Source: CAVTJL01 sp963752325 (lineage in GTDB: Bacteria > Pseudomonadota > Alphaproteobacteria > Geminicoccales > Geminicoccaceae). Taken from it: a stretch of DNA of 64,000 bases. The stretch covers positions 496,001 to 560,000 of the forward strand of contig CAVVXU010000005.1 of NCBI GenBank assembly GCA_963752325.1. The letters are read 5' to 3'. The position numbers and the translations under genes were made by a program. The notes under the pieces were generated by a model. The model ran no database searches and was not told the origin of the DNA. It saw only the letters and a list, made by a program, of their open reading frames with translations. Below, one piece after another: positions 42,217-51,142 of this stretch. The first letter of the stretch is position 1; each line of letters opens with the position of its first letter.

Positions 42217-42493
42217 TCAGGAGGCCGACTGCTCCAGGCGCTTGATGCCCTGGGCAAGTCTCGAGATCTTACGGGATGCCATGTTGGCATGGACCACGCC
42301 CTTCGAGACACGCCTTCTGGAGCTCCGGCGCGGCAGCACGGAACGCCTCGCGGGCGGCCTCCACATCCGCCTGAGCGAGCGCAGCATCAACCTTCCGAAC
42401 AAAGGTCCTGATGCGACTGATACGGCTCTTGTTCAGCGCAGCGCGCTTGGCCGCCTGACGGATGCGCTTACGCGCTGAAGGCGTGTTGGCCAC
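42217..42493 (-). CDS. rpsT: 30S ribosomal protein S20, one indel
   Basis: MANTPSARKRIRQAAKRAAL and SRISRIRTFVRKVDAAL are the S20 N-terminus. Near 42310 the frame shifts and the protein continues KGVVHANMASRKISRLAQGI to SAS. About 92 residues, the usual size. It binds 16S rRNA during small-subunit assembly. It has its own promoter and terminator and sits upstream of dnaA, a common alphaproteobacterial order. Confidence 0.93.
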
Positions 42494-42520
42494 AGATCGA
42501 TCTCCAGAACAGGGATTGCA

Positions 42521-42549
42521 TCTATATCGCCACGTCCGGCCACCGTCAA
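42521..42549 (-). promoter_or_regulatory. Sigma70 promoter of rpsT
   Basis: On the minus strand TTGACG (42549-42544), exactly 17 bases, TATAGA (42526-42521). The ATG of rpsT is 28 bases further on. This is the best sigma70 match I found in the window. Confidence 0.75.
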
Positions 42550-42735
42550 CCGCGCCTCCACCCCGGGGCCTGCCCGGACAGCGGAGGGAATCGCCGGCGC
42601 TGACTTGAGCCGCCTTGGACCCAGGGCGGCAGCTATCCGGAGGTCGCCGACGTGTGTCTCCGGCTCATCGCTCGTCCCGGAGCTCCCGGCGCCGATCGGC
42701 TCGAGGAGTCCGTTGGATGCTGAGCACTGGCGGCA

Positions 42736-43512
42736 TCAACGATCGCTGAAGTTCGGGGAGCGCTTGTCGACGAAAGCAGCCATGCCCTCCCGGCGATCCT
42801 CGGTCGCGAAGGTCGCATGGAAAGCGCGCCGCTCGAATCGCAGCCCCTCGGCGAGCGAGGCCTCGAAGGCGACGTTGACCGCCTCCTTCGCCATCTGAAC
42901 GATGGGCTTGGACTTGCTGGCTATCGCCTCGCCAAGCTTGATCGCTTCCTCGACCAAGTCGGCGACGGGCACGACCCGCGTCACCAAGCCCGATCTCTCG
43001 GCCTCCTCGGCATCCATCATGCGGCCGGTCAGGATCATCTCCATGGCCTTGGACTTGCCGACGGCGCGCGTCAGCCGCTGGGTTCCGCCCGCCCCGGGAA
43101 TCGTTCCGAGGTTCGTCTCGGGCTGGCCAAACTTCGCGTTGTCCGCCGCCAGGATGATGTCGCACATCATCGCGAGCTCACACCCACCGCCCAACGCGTA
43201 CCCCGCGACGGCCGCGATAACAGGCTTTCGGTGCGCGGCAATCCTGGCCCAAAAGCCGATGAAGTCTGTCCCATAGACCTCGGCGAAATCCTTCTCAGCC
43301 ATCTCCCTGATGTCGGCACCGGCCGCAAACGCCTTCTCGGATCCGGTGATAACCGTCGCGGCAATCCCAGGATCGGCATCGAACGCCGTGAGCGCGCCGT
43401 CGAGCTCGGTCATGAGCTGATGGTTCAGGGCGTTCAGCGCCTTGGGACGATTGAGCGTGACCAAACCTACAGCCCCACGCTTCTCCACCAGAATGGTCTC
43501 GTACGCCATCAT
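42736..43512 (-). CDS. Enoyl-CoA hydratase/isomerase (crotonase family)
   Basis: About 258 residues, intact. VTLNRPKALNALNHQLMTEL, AFAAGADIREMAEKDFAEVY, AVAGYALGGGCELAMMCDII (oxyanion hole) and FGQPETNLGTIPGAGGTQRL (catalytic glutamates) are all present. RREGMAAFVDKRSPNFSDR is the typical end. Hydrates enoyl-CoA in beta-oxidation. Start at 43512 or 43509 (tandem ATG) behind GGGGTAGG. It lies between mutM and rpsT, a common alphaproteobacterial position. Confidence 0.92.
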   Translation of the reverse strand: MMAYETILVEKRGAVGLVTLNRPKALNALNHQLMTELDGALTAFDADPGIAATVITGSEKAFAAGADIREMAEKDFAEVYGTDFIGFWARIAAHRKPVIAAVAGYALGGGCELAMMCDIILAADNAKFGQPETNLGTIPGAGGTQRLTRAVGKSKAMEMILTGRMMDAEEAERSGLVTRVVPVADLVEEAIKLGEAIASKSKPIVQMAKEAVNVAFEASLAEGLRFERRAFHATFATEDRREGMAAFVDKRSPNFSDR

Positions 43513-43677
43513 CCTACCCCTTGACGCGTGGACACCCCAAAAGCGGCGGCGTCCCTCGCCGGGCCCGACTGCCAGCCCCATGCCGCGCTGCAAAAAATGC
43601 GGCGCCGCTATAGGACGGCCTCCCGGAGCCGTCCAGCCCGAACCTCAGCCGCGGGACCCGGCCGATCGACCGAGCGC

Positions 43678-44493
43678 CTAGCGTTGGCACCTCGGGCACC
43701 AATAGGTCGATCGGCCTCCGACGACCGATCGCAGGATCGGTCGTCCGCAGTGCAGGCAGGCGCCGGACTCTCGCCCGTAGACCCGAAAGTGGCTCTGGAA
43801 GCTACCGAGCTCTCCGTCTGCCTGCACATAGTCGCGAAGGCTCGACCCGCCTGCGGCGATCGCCTCGAGCAACACCTCGCGGATCGCCACCACGATCCGC
43901 TGGACCCGACCCGGTCCCAGCGACAGCGAGAGTCGAGATGGTGAGGTACGGGCCCGGAACAAGGCCTCGCTCGCATAGATATTCCCGACGCCGACAACCA
44001 GCCGCTGGTCCATCAGGGCCGTCTTCACGGCAGTGCGCCGTCCGCTCAGCAGCCCGAGCAGGGAGGGCCCCGAGAACTCGGGCTCAAGCGGCTCGAGCCC
44101 GAGATGGCGGAGCAGCGGATGACCGGCGAGGTCATCGGACGGCCAGAGGTCGACGACACCAAAGCGCCGAGGGTCCACGAACCGCAGCTGCCGACCATTC
44201 TCGAACAGGAACGTCAGATGCTCATGCAGGCCCCCCGGCGCGCCGTCCAGGCGAAGGCGCCCGGACATGCCGAGGTGCATGATGAGGGTATTGCCATCGT
44301 CGAGCTCGGCCAGAATGAACTTCGCGCGCCTGCGAACGTCCACGAGAGACCGACCCGCGAGCCGGGACGGAAGACGATCCGGCAAGGGGAGCCGAAGATC
44401 CGGCCTCTTCTGCACGACGCCCACGATGCGGCCGCCTGCCAGGCTCGCCCGCAGGCCGCGCACGATCGTCTCAACCTCAGGAAGCTCCGGCAA
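43678..44493 (-). CDS. mutM: Formamidopyrimidine-DNA glycosylase
   Basis: 271 residues, intact. The N-terminal MPELPEVETIVRGL carries the catalytic Pro-2 and Glu-3. NTLIMHLGMSGRLRL has the conserved beta-strand, NIYASEALFRA and SSLRDYVQADGELGSFQ the helix-two-turns-helix, and CLHCGRPI with WCPRCQR the C-terminal zinc finger. Removes 8-oxoguanine from DNA. It is divergent from ubiE with about 124 bp between them. Confidence 0.95.
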   Translation of the reverse strand: MPELPEVETIVRGLRASLAGGRIVGVVQKRPDLRLPLPDRLPSRLAGRSLVDVRRRAKFILAELDDGNTLIMHLGMSGRLRLDGAPGGLHEHLTFLFENGRQLRFVDPRRFGVVDLWPSDDLAGHPLLRHLGLEPLEPEFSGPSLLGLLSGRRTAVKTALMDQRLVVGVGNIYASEALFRARTSPSRLSLSLGPGRVQRIVVAIREVLLEAIAAGGSSLRDYVQADGELGSFQSHFRVYGRESGACLHCGRPILRSVVGGRSTYWCPRCQR

Positions 44494-44617
44494 TGGGTAC
44501 CTCTGGCCCGGCGGCTTGCCGCAATCCCTCGGCTCACCTAAAAGGCGCTTCGAATGGCACCGTCGCGCAGGTGCCCGATCCGAATCGGCGAGAGTGCAAT
44601 GTCATCGCGGACCGCGA

Positions 44618-45398
44618 GTGTCCAAGAGCCATCGCTCGGACGAGCGGCGGCCCGACGAGCTGTCCGCCTCCTTCGGCTTCGCCGAGGTGGACCCATCGGT
44701 CAAGGCCGATCTCGTAAGGTCGATCTTCGATCGTGTCGCGGGTCGTTACGACCTAATGAACGACATGATGAGCGGCGGCATCCATCGCCTGTGGAAGGAC
44801 GCGGCGGTGGATTGGCTCATGCCCCGCCCCGGACTGCGTTTCCTCGACGTGGCCGGCGGCACGGGGGACTTGGCTGCGCCGGATCGAGCGCCGCGTTCGG
44901 GGATCCGCGCACATCACGGTGGTCGACGTCAACGCGACGATGTTGGCGACCGGCCGCGATCGAGCGCTCAATGAGGGCCTTTTGTTGGATGCCGACTGGA
45001 TCGCGGGCGACGCCATGAGGCTGCCCCTGCCGGACCGATCGGTGGACGCTTACACGATCGCTTTCGGCCTGCGCAATGTCACCCACATCGATCGGGCCCT
45101 AGCCGAGGCGCGACGCGTGCTCCGGCCCGGCGGCCGCATCCTCTGCCTCGAGTTCAGTCGCGTGTTCCTTCCGCTCCTCCAGCAGCTCTACGACCTCTAC
45201 TCGCTGCGGGTCGTACCCTTGATCGGACTAGCCGTCGCCGGCGACGCGGCGAGCTACCGATACCTCGTGGAGAGCATCAGGCGATTCCCGGACCAGGCCA
45301 TGTTGGCGTCACTGATGACCGAGGTCGGCTTCGATCAGGTGCGGTACCGCAATCTGTCCGGCGGCATCGCAGCCATCCACTCCGGCTGGCGGCTCTGA
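44618..45398 (+). CDS. ubiE: Ubiquinone/menaquinone biosynthesis C-methyltransferase UbiE, one indel
   Basis: About 260 residues across one break. The GTG at 44618 gives VSKSHRSDERRPDELSASFG. RSIFDRVAGRYDLMNDMMSG and LRFLDVAGGTGDLA (SAM motif I) follow. The frame shifts near 44880 and continues ITVVDVNATMLATGRDRAL, AFGLRNVTHIDRALAEARRV and LSGGIAAIHSGWRL. Methylates the ubiquinone ring. The ubiB gene starts seven bases downstream. Confidence 0.93.
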
Positions 45399-45404
45399 CG
45401 TAGC

Positions 45405-46931
45405 ATGCGCCGGGCCTTGCGCCACTTGTGGCGCATCGGCTCCACGATGCGCACCCTCGCGCGGCACAACGCCCTCTTCGTGCTGGAGGCTCGTTCCCCA
45501 GGCCAAGCCATTCCTCAGGCTGGCTGATCGGTTCGTCGACCACGCCGCTCCTGGCCGCCCGGGCCAGCGGCTGGCGCGCGCCCTTCAGGAGCTCGGCCCG
45601 GCCTTCATCAAGCTGGGCCAGAGCCTTGCCACGCGGGCGGACCTTCTGGGCGCCTGCGGATCGCCCGCGACCTCTCCATGCTGCAGGACCGGCTCCCGCC
45701 GTTCCCGGCCGCTCGAGCCCGTGCAACGGTGGAGGCCGAGCTGGAAAGGCCGCTGGGTGAGCTGTTCATCGAGCTCGACCATGTTCCCGTAGCCGCAGCA
45801 TCGATCGCACAGGTCCACTTCGGTGTGACCACCGAAGGCAAGCGGGTAGCGGTGAAGGTGCTTCGCCCCGGGATCGAGGCTGCCTTCGAGCGTGATCTGG
45901 ATTTTCTTCTCTGGCTCGCCGAGATCGCAAGCTGGCTTCATCCGCCACTCAAGCGGTTCCGGCCCGTCGAGGCCGTCGAGATCTTCGCCACGTCGACCCG
46001 GCGCGAGATGGATCTGCGGCTCGAGGCGTCGGCCGCCGTGGAGTTCGCGCAGAACTGCCGCAACGACAGCGGCTTCCGCGTCCCCTCGGTCGACTGGAAG
46101 CGCACCGCTCGTCGGGTCGTCACCTTCGAGCGCGTGGAAGGGCTCCCGCTCGCCGACCGCGAGGTCCTTCTCGACGCCGGCCTCAATCCGGATCTGATCC
46201 TCGAGACGGCGGCGATCGTCTTCTTCAATCAGGTCTTCCGCGACGGCTTCTTCCATGCCGACATGCACCCCGGCAACATGCTGGTCGATGGTCACACGGG
46301 CGATATCATCGCGCTGGACTTCGGCATCATGGGCCGCCTCGACCTGCCGACCCGCAAGCACCTGGCAGAGATCCTCGTGGGCTTTCTCACGCGCGACTAC
46401 AGCCGGGTTGCCCATGTGTTCTTCAGGGCGGGCTTCGTTCCGGCGGGTCAGGACGAGGCCGCCTTCACCCAGGCCTGCCGGGCTATCGGCGAGCCGATCC
46501 TCGACCTGCCGCTAAGCCAGATCTCCTTCGGGCGCTTGCTGGGCCAGCTGCTCCACATGGCCGAGGATTTCGCCATGGAGACACAGCCGCAGCTTCTCCT
46601 GCTGCAAAAGACGATGGTCGTCGCCGAAGGCGTGGGCCGCGCTCTCAATCCCTCGATCAACATGTGGCAGACCGCGCAGCCCTTGGTCGAGGGGTGGATC
46701 CGTGCCCATCTGGGCCCCGAGGCGGTCCTGCGCGAGAAGGCGGAGGAAGTGCTGTCGACCATCGGCCGCCTGCCGGGACTGGTGGCACGTCTCGACACCG
46801 CCCTTCGCGAGGCCGAGAGCTCGGCGACGGCGCTCGCTCCTCCCTCCATCCGCAAGTACGTGCTCGCTGCCTTCGCGATCGGGCTCCTCGCAGGGCTTGC
46901 CTTCGCCTGGGCGATGTCCACATTGCTTTAG
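45405..46931 (+). CDS. ubiB: UbiB-family protein required for ubiquinone biosynthesis, indels near the 5' end
   Basis: About 508 residues across the breaks. MRRALRHLWRIGSTMRTLAR starts it; shifts near 45500 and 45655 pass through ALQELGPAFIKLGQSLATRA, which holds the KxGQ motif, into LSMLQDRLPPFPAARARATV. The kinase-like fold shows AAASIAQVHFG (A-rich loop), RVAVKVLRPGIEAAFERD (Lys), FFHADMHPGNMLVDG and IIALDFGIMGRLDL (DFG). The C-terminus has a membrane hairpin, YVLAAFAIGLLAGLAFAWAM. It supports coenzyme Q synthesis at the membrane as an atypical ATPase/kinase. Confidence 0.93.
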
Positions 46932-46955
46932 TGAAATTCCGACCTTGGTGCGTGA

Positions 46956-48206
46956 ATGGTTGCAACAGCGGTTGCCGATCGCCCGCCGGCCGCCGAGCGG
47001 CGGCTTCTCCTCGTCATAGGCGGTGGTATCGCCGCCTATAAGTGCCTGGAGCTGATCCGGCGCGGTCGCGAGCGAGGCTACGTGTTTCGTTGCGTGATGA
47101 CGCGAGCGGCAGAGCAGTTCGTGACCCCTCTGTCGGTGGCGAGCTTGAACGGCGACAGGGTGTTCGATGAGCTCTTCTCGCTCACGGACGAGGCCGAGAT
47201 GGGGCACATCCGCCTGTCGAGGGAGGCGGACCTGGTCGTTGTGGCGCCCGCAACAGCCGACCTCATGGCCAAGATGGCCCATGGGCATGCCGATGACCTG
47301 GCGTCGGCGATCCTCCTGGCCACCGACAAGCCGGTTCTCATCGCCCCCGCGATGAATCCTCAGATGTGGTCCCATCCGGCGACGCAGCGGAATCTCGAGC
47401 GGATTCGCGCCGATGGCGTTCGGCTCGTCGACCCGACATCCGGCGATATGGCCTGCGGCGAGGTAGGATCCGGCCGGATGGCCGAGCCTGCGGCGATCCT
47501 GGCCGCCATCGACGAGTTTTTCGCTGCCAGGCCAGCTCCCCTGAGCGGGCTCCGTGCTCTGGTGACGAGCGGCCCGACCCACGAGGCCCTGGATCCAGTG
47601 CGCTACATCGCCAACCGCTCCTCCGGACGACAGGGCCACGCGATCGCCGAGGCGCTCGCGCAGGCCGGCGCGCACGTCACGCTTGTAACCGGCCCTGTGC
47701 AGGAGCCCGACCCAGTAAGCACGACGGTCGTTCGGGTGGTCTCAGCCCGCGAGATGCTGACGGCCTGCTTCGCGGCTCTCCCGGTCGATCTGGCGGTCTG
47801 TGCCGCGGCTGTCGCCGACTGGCGTCCCGAAGAGGCAGGCGATCAGAAGATGAAGAAGAAGGAGGGGGGCGCCCCTCCGACCATCCGACTGGTGGAGAAC
47901 CCGGACATCCTGAGGACGCTGGCCACGCGAGCCGAGCCACGTCCGCGGCTGGTCATCGGCTTTGCCGCCGAGACGGGCGATCTCGAGCAGCAGGCCGCCG
48001 CCAAGCTGAAGCGCAAGGGCTGCGACTGGATACTCGCCAATGATGTGGGTCTTGGGACCACGGTCTTCGGCGGGACAGAGAACCGGATCACGCTGATGCG
48101 CAAGGACGGCCGGCACGAGGCCTGGCCCACACTCGCCAAGCGCGAGGTGGCAGGTCGGCTGGTCGCCGAGATTGCCGCGGAGCTGCGGGGACAGGAGCTG
48201 TCGTGA
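46956..48206 (+). CDS. coaBC: Bifunctional phosphopantothenoylcysteine decarboxylase/phosphopantothenate-cysteine ligase
   Basis: 416 residues, intact. The FMN-dependent CoaC half has VIGGGIAAYKCLELIRRG, IAPAMNPQMWSHPA and MACGEVGSGRMAEP, whose Cys is the catalytic one. The CTP-dependent CoaB half has VTSGPTHEALDPVRYIANRS, AAAVADWRPEEAGDQKMKKK and FAAETGDLEQQAAAKLKRKG. Makes 4'-phosphopantetheine from phosphopantothenate and cysteine for coenzyme A. The stop overlaps the dut start by four bases. Confidence 0.96.
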   Translation: MVATAVADRPPAAERRLLLVIGGGIAAYKCLELIRRGRERGYVFRCVMTRAAEQFVTPLSVASLNGDRVFDELFSLTDEAEMGHIRLSREADLVVVAPATADLMAKMAHGHADDLASAILLATDKPVLIAPAMNPQMWSHPATQRNLERIRADGVRLVDPTSGDMACGEVGSGRMAEPAAILAAIDEFFAARPAPLSGLRALVTSGPTHEALDPVRYIANRSSGRQGHAIAEALAQAGAHVTLVTGPVQEPDPVSTTVVRVVSAREMLTACFAALPVDLAVCAAAVADWRPEEAGDQKMKKKEGGAPPTIRLVENPDILRTLATRAEPRPRLVIGFAAETGDLEQQAAAKLKRKGCDWILANDVGLGTTVFGGTENRITLMRKDGRHEAWPTLAKREVAGRLVAEIAAELRGQELS

Positions 48207-48691
48207 GCCCAGTCGAGATCGCCATCGAGCTGTTGCCTCACGCGGACGGGCTTCCGTTGCCGGCCTACGCTACGCCTTGCTCGGCAGGGGTCGATCTTCA
48301 GGCCGCCGTTCCGACGGACGCGCCAGTCTTGTTGCGTCCCCTGCAGCGGGCCCTCATCCCGACCGGCATTCGCATGGCCCTGCCCGAAGGATTCGAGGGG
48401 CAGGTCCGCCCTCGCTCCGGTCTGGCGCTTCGGCACGGCGTTACGGTCCTGAACAGTCCGGGAACGATCGACTCTGACTATCGAGGGGAGATCGCGGTTA
48501 TCCTTGTCAATCTTGGCGACGCTGACTGGCCCATTCGTCGGGGCGATCGGATTGCGCAGCTGGTCGTGGCGCCAGTCGCCAAAATGGCGTGGCTCCCGAG
48601 TGAGGTGGACGCGCTCGACACCAGTCGCGGCGAAGGCGGCTTCGGCTCCACCGGCACCGGCCTCGCCAGCACCTCGAGAGGTGATCTCTGA
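48203..48691 (+). CDS. dut: Deoxyuridine 5'-triphosphate nucleotidohydrolase
   Basis: 162 residues with a GTG start (GTGA overlap). All five trimeric dUTPase motifs are present: CSAGVDLQAA, VRPRSGLALRHG, LNSPGTIDSDYRGE, RRGDRIAQLVVAPV and RGEGGFGSTGTG. Hydrolyses dUTP to dUMP and keeps uracil out of DNA. The stop overlaps the ATG of the Rrf2 regulator by one base. Confidence 0.95.
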   Translation: MSPVEIAIELLPHADGLPLPAYATPCSAGVDLQAAVPTDAPVLLRPLQRALIPTGIRMALPEGFEGQVRPRSGLALRHGVTVLNSPGTIDSDYRGEIAVILVNLGDADWPIRRGDRIAQLVVAPVAKMAWLPSEVDALDTSRGEGGFGSTGTGLASTSRGDL

Positions 48692-49143
48692 TGCTCAGGC
48701 CCACGAAGAAGGCCGCTTTGGCCGTCGAGGCCGTCCTCGACATCGCTTGCCACCCGGGACCCGAGCCCGTGCAGAGCATGGACATCGCAGGCAGGCTCGA
48801 CCTCCCGCGCCGCTACCTCGAGCAGGTGATGCAGCAGCTGGTTCGCGCCGGCATCCTGAAGGGCGTGCGCGGCCCGCGAGGCGGCTATCGTCTCGCGAGA
48901 GAGCAGCGGCGTATCTCGGTCGGGGATATCCTGCGCGTCGTCACCGGCGACGCCGAAGGCGAGGATCTGGCCGCCGCGTCCCAGAGCCCCCTCGGCGTAA
49001 AGATCATGGTGCCATTCTGGGCCGGCATCGAGCGTGAGCTGATGGAGAGGCTCGACGCAGTCTCCATCGAGGATCTCAGGCAGAGCGCCGAACGAGAGGG
49101 TCTCGGCGCGCCCACCGAAGGCGTCCAGGATTTCGCCATCTGA
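48691..49143 (+). CDS. Rrf2-family transcriptional regulator
   Basis: 150 residues. The winged helix is MLRPTKKAALAVEAVLDIAC, SMDIAGRLDLPRRYLEQVMQ and GVRGPRGGYRLAREQRRISV, the Rrf2 signature. The C-terminal part has none of the three cysteines that ligate Fe-S in IscR/NsrR, so it is not an obvious iron-sulfur sensor. It is coupled to dut and coaBC; its target genes are unknown. Confidence 0.88.
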   Translation: MLRPTKKAALAVEAVLDIACHPGPEPVQSMDIAGRLDLPRRYLEQVMQQLVRAGILKGVRGPRGGYRLAREQRRISVGDILRVVTGDAEGEDLAAASQSPLGVKIMVPFWAGIERELMERLDAVSIEDLRQSAEREGLGAPTEGVQDFAI

Positions 49144-49234
49144 GGACAGAGCCCTCGCCAGCCCTGATCGGCGCGCTCGTCGCCGAGCGCCTCCTCGATG
49201 CCCGATGGCTCCAAACAGCCTCGGGTCGCCCTGC

Positions 49235-49885
49235 CTAACGAGATGGACCCAGGGGCGCTTGGTCGGTGTTGTTGTCCTGCTGCACACCCATTTGCTCGAC
49301 GCAACAACGAAGCCTCACTCGAACTACCCGACCATCCTTGAGACTGGGGTCGATGCCCTGGGGGCCGGCGTCGAAGCGGCTCGCGAGACGCTGCGGTGGC
49401 AAGCCCGCCTGGGCGAGATAGCTAACAACCGCCCCTATCCGAAGCAGCACGCTTTCCCAAGCGGCTGCCTCAACACCTCGCGCGGAGACAGACCGTACCG
49501 CGTGCCCATCCACCTGGATGACCCACTGGCGATCTTCCGGGATCCTCTTTATGGCCGGCGCCAGCGCCGTGATCGCCTGCCGCAGCAGACCCTCGAGACG
49601 ATCGTCGAGCTGGGTCTGCCCAGCCGCGAAATCGATGTAGGTCGAGTAGAGGTCGCCAAGCTCGCCAATCCTATCCGGGCCAGCAGACTGCTCGAGGCCA
49701 CGAGCCGCCACGGCGTCATCGCGGACCCTGCTTTGAGCCTCGACCCTCCCCGCCTCGCTCAGGCGATAGGAAAGCTGCGAGACCTGAATGTTGCGCAGCT
49801 CCAGCTGTCGCACCGTCGACCACCAGAGAGCCATCACGACGACCAGCACGGCCCCGAGCGCCGACATCAACAAGCGTGCTGGCAC
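49235..49885 (-). CDS. Membrane-anchored OmpA/MotB-like peptidoglycan-associating protein
   Basis: 216 residues, GTG start. A signal anchor (LLMSALGAVLVVVMALWWST) is followed by a coiled region (LELRNIQVSQLSYRLSEAGR) and a domain reading RQWVIQVDGHAVRSVSARG, AAWESVLLRIGAVVSYLAQA and GLPPQRLASRFDAGPQ. This follows the OmpA/MotB C-terminal pattern (xVxGHTDxxP, then W-LS-RA-VV-L---G----R), but the usual TD after GH is AV here, so diaminopimelate binding may be altered. The J-domain gene lies directly upstream. Confidence 0.6.
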   Translation of the reverse strand: MPARLLMSALGAVLVVVMALWWSTVRQLELRNIQVSQLSYRLSEAGRVEAQSRVRDDAVAARGLEQSAGPDRIGELGDLYSTYIDFAAGQTQLDDRLEGLLRQAITALAPAIKRIPEDRQWVIQVDGHAVRSVSARGVEAAAWESVLLRIGAVVSYLAQAGLPPQRLASRFDAGPQGIDPSLKDGRVVRVRLRCCVEQMGVQQDNNTDQAPLGPSR

Positions 49886-49906
49886 TGAGCCGAATGCGCC
49901 AGGGCC

Positions 49907-50237
49907 TCATGACTGGACGCATATGGCTGCGCCCGCGCTGGAATTCATACGAGCGGCTGGACCGCGCAGCCTTGGGCTGCCTTGGCGGCGTGGCGCTGGA
50001 TCGGGTCGGCGGCCTCAGACCATCGGCGTCATACTGCAGGCGGCGCTGAGGATCGCGAAGAACCTCGTAGGCCTCGCGTAACAGCCGGAACCGGCGGTCA
50101 TCCGCCATCTCCCCGCCGTGGTCCGGATGGTAGAGCTTCGCCCGCTCGCGAAAGGCGGCCCGTATCGCTTCCGGGGAAGCGTTCCGCGGCACCGCAAGAA
50201 TGCGATAGTAGCCTTTCGGGTCGCCGGTCGCGTGCAT
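49907..50237 (-). CDS. J-domain protein
   Basis: The N-terminus is a J domain: KGYYRILAVPRNASPEAIRA, RAKLYHPDHGGEMADDRRF with the HPD tripeptide, and LLREAYEVLRDPQRRLQYDA. It should stimulate an Hsp70. The natural C-terminus is uncertain. The literal frame runs on to 49716 inside the next gene, which is improbable. One indel would end it at the TGA of 49907-49909, 22 bases before the GTG of the OmpA-like gene, giving about 110 residues. Confidence 0.7.
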
Positions 50238-50374
50238 ACGCCCCTATTTGGTGACATGTCCGCCGAGGCCCGATTATAGAGGCTCCGCCGCCCGACGCGC
50301 CAGCATCGCTGGCCGAACATGATGGGACGCGACCCTGAGGCTGTCCACCATGGCGGGATAGGCGCGGGAGGCCG

Positions 50375-50986
50375 GTGATCGATCTCTTCTTCTTCCTGTC
50401 GGGACCACGACATCTGCGCGCTCGGCCGAGCGCTCGGGCCATCGCAATCAAGGCAGGCTCCCAGCCGGCCGCCAGGGATTTCCAGCGTGCCAAGGTCTAT
50501 CGATGGGAGGACGAGCATGTCCTCGTCCGCGATCGGCATCTCCTGAGCCTGGCTGAATGTCGGGCGCTGGTGGACATGGTGTTCCGGTGGGCCGAGCCGG
50601 AGGCGCTCAAGCAGCCGGGCTGGCGACCGCCGGTGGTGGCCGACGGGCGCGGCCGGCGCCATGCGGCCGGATCACGCGAGACGATCAAGCTTCCCAGATG
50701 GGCCCGCCGACGACCCATCGTGCTGCACGAGTGCGCCCACGGGCTGGCCCACGACCGGCACGGCCCCCTGTTCGTCGCGACCTACGTCGCGCTGCTGGAG
50801 CGCTTCATGGGTCTTGAGCGGCAAGAGCTGACGGCGTCTTTGGACGCGGCCCGCATCGCTACGCCCGCCCGGAGCAGCGGGGCGCACGGCGCTCAAGCTG
50901 AGCCTCGCTTGGCCGGACCTGACGGTCGGTCGGTGCCGAGCGTGTCATCCCGCTCTGGGCCATGGTTGTCACATCGTGCCCGTTAA
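50375..50986 (+). CDS. HExxH-type putative metallohydrolase
   Basis: 203 residues, GTG start. The central stretch IKLPRWARRRPIVLHECAHG followed by LAHDRHGPLFVATYVALLERFMG has a HECAH zinc site and a downstream HGPLF His, a pattern seen in a small family of predicted bacterial metallohydrolases (my recollection is the TIGR04338 type). The C-terminal 45 residues are low complexity. The N-terminus VIDLFFFLSGPRHLRA is hydrophobic but short. A strong terminator lies about 125 bp downstream. No function is known. Confidence 0.65.
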   Translation: MIDLFFFLSGPRHLRARPSARAIAIKAGSQPAARDFQRAKVYRWEDEHVLVRDRHLLSLAECRALVDMVFRWAEPEALKQPGWRPPVVADGRGRRHAAGSRETIKLPRWARRRPIVLHECAHGLAHDRHGPLFVATYVALLERFMGLERQELTASLDAARIATPARSSGAHGAQAEPRLAGPDGRSVPSVSSRSGPWLSHRAR

Positions 50987-51014
50987 CCGTTGATCAATCA
51001 CTTCGTCCTAGGAT

Positions 51015-51138
51015 GGCGTTCACCCGCCCACCGGACCCTCGACGGTTCGCCGGCGATCGGTCGGTGGGGGGCTTGTCCTCCCTGACGTTGTGATGCCTCC
51101 CTGACGCTTGGGCCGCCACACTGTGGCGGCCCTTTTCT
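51015..51138 (+). ncRNA. Candidate small RNA with two C-rich anti-Shine-Dalgarno motifs
   Basis: The 156-bp gap between the metallohydrolase gene and the repressor ends in a strong intrinsic terminator. Just before it CCTCCCTGACG occurs twice (51077-51087 and 51096-51106, period 19). The first copy can pair with GGGGGG at 51066-51071 in a hairpin; the second is free. Exposed CCUCC-type motifs plus a terminator are the hallmark of several alphaproteobacterial regulatory RNAs. The 5' end is a guess; a weak -10-like TAGGAT is at 51009-51014. It could instead be the 3' UTR of the preceding gene. Confidence 0.4.
51110..51138 (+). terminator. Strong rho-independent terminator
   Basis: GGGCCGCCAC (51110-51119), loop ACT, GTGGCGGCCC (51123-51132), then TTTTCTT. 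A perfect 10-bp GC-rich stem with a U-run on the plus strand, the best intrinsic terminator in the window. Confidence 0.85.
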
Positions 51139-51142
51139 TGGC

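Noticed and set aside
51015..51138. SRP 4.5S RNA at the candidate small-RNA site
   Set aside because: The conserved GGAAGGAAGCAGCC-type apical loop is absent.
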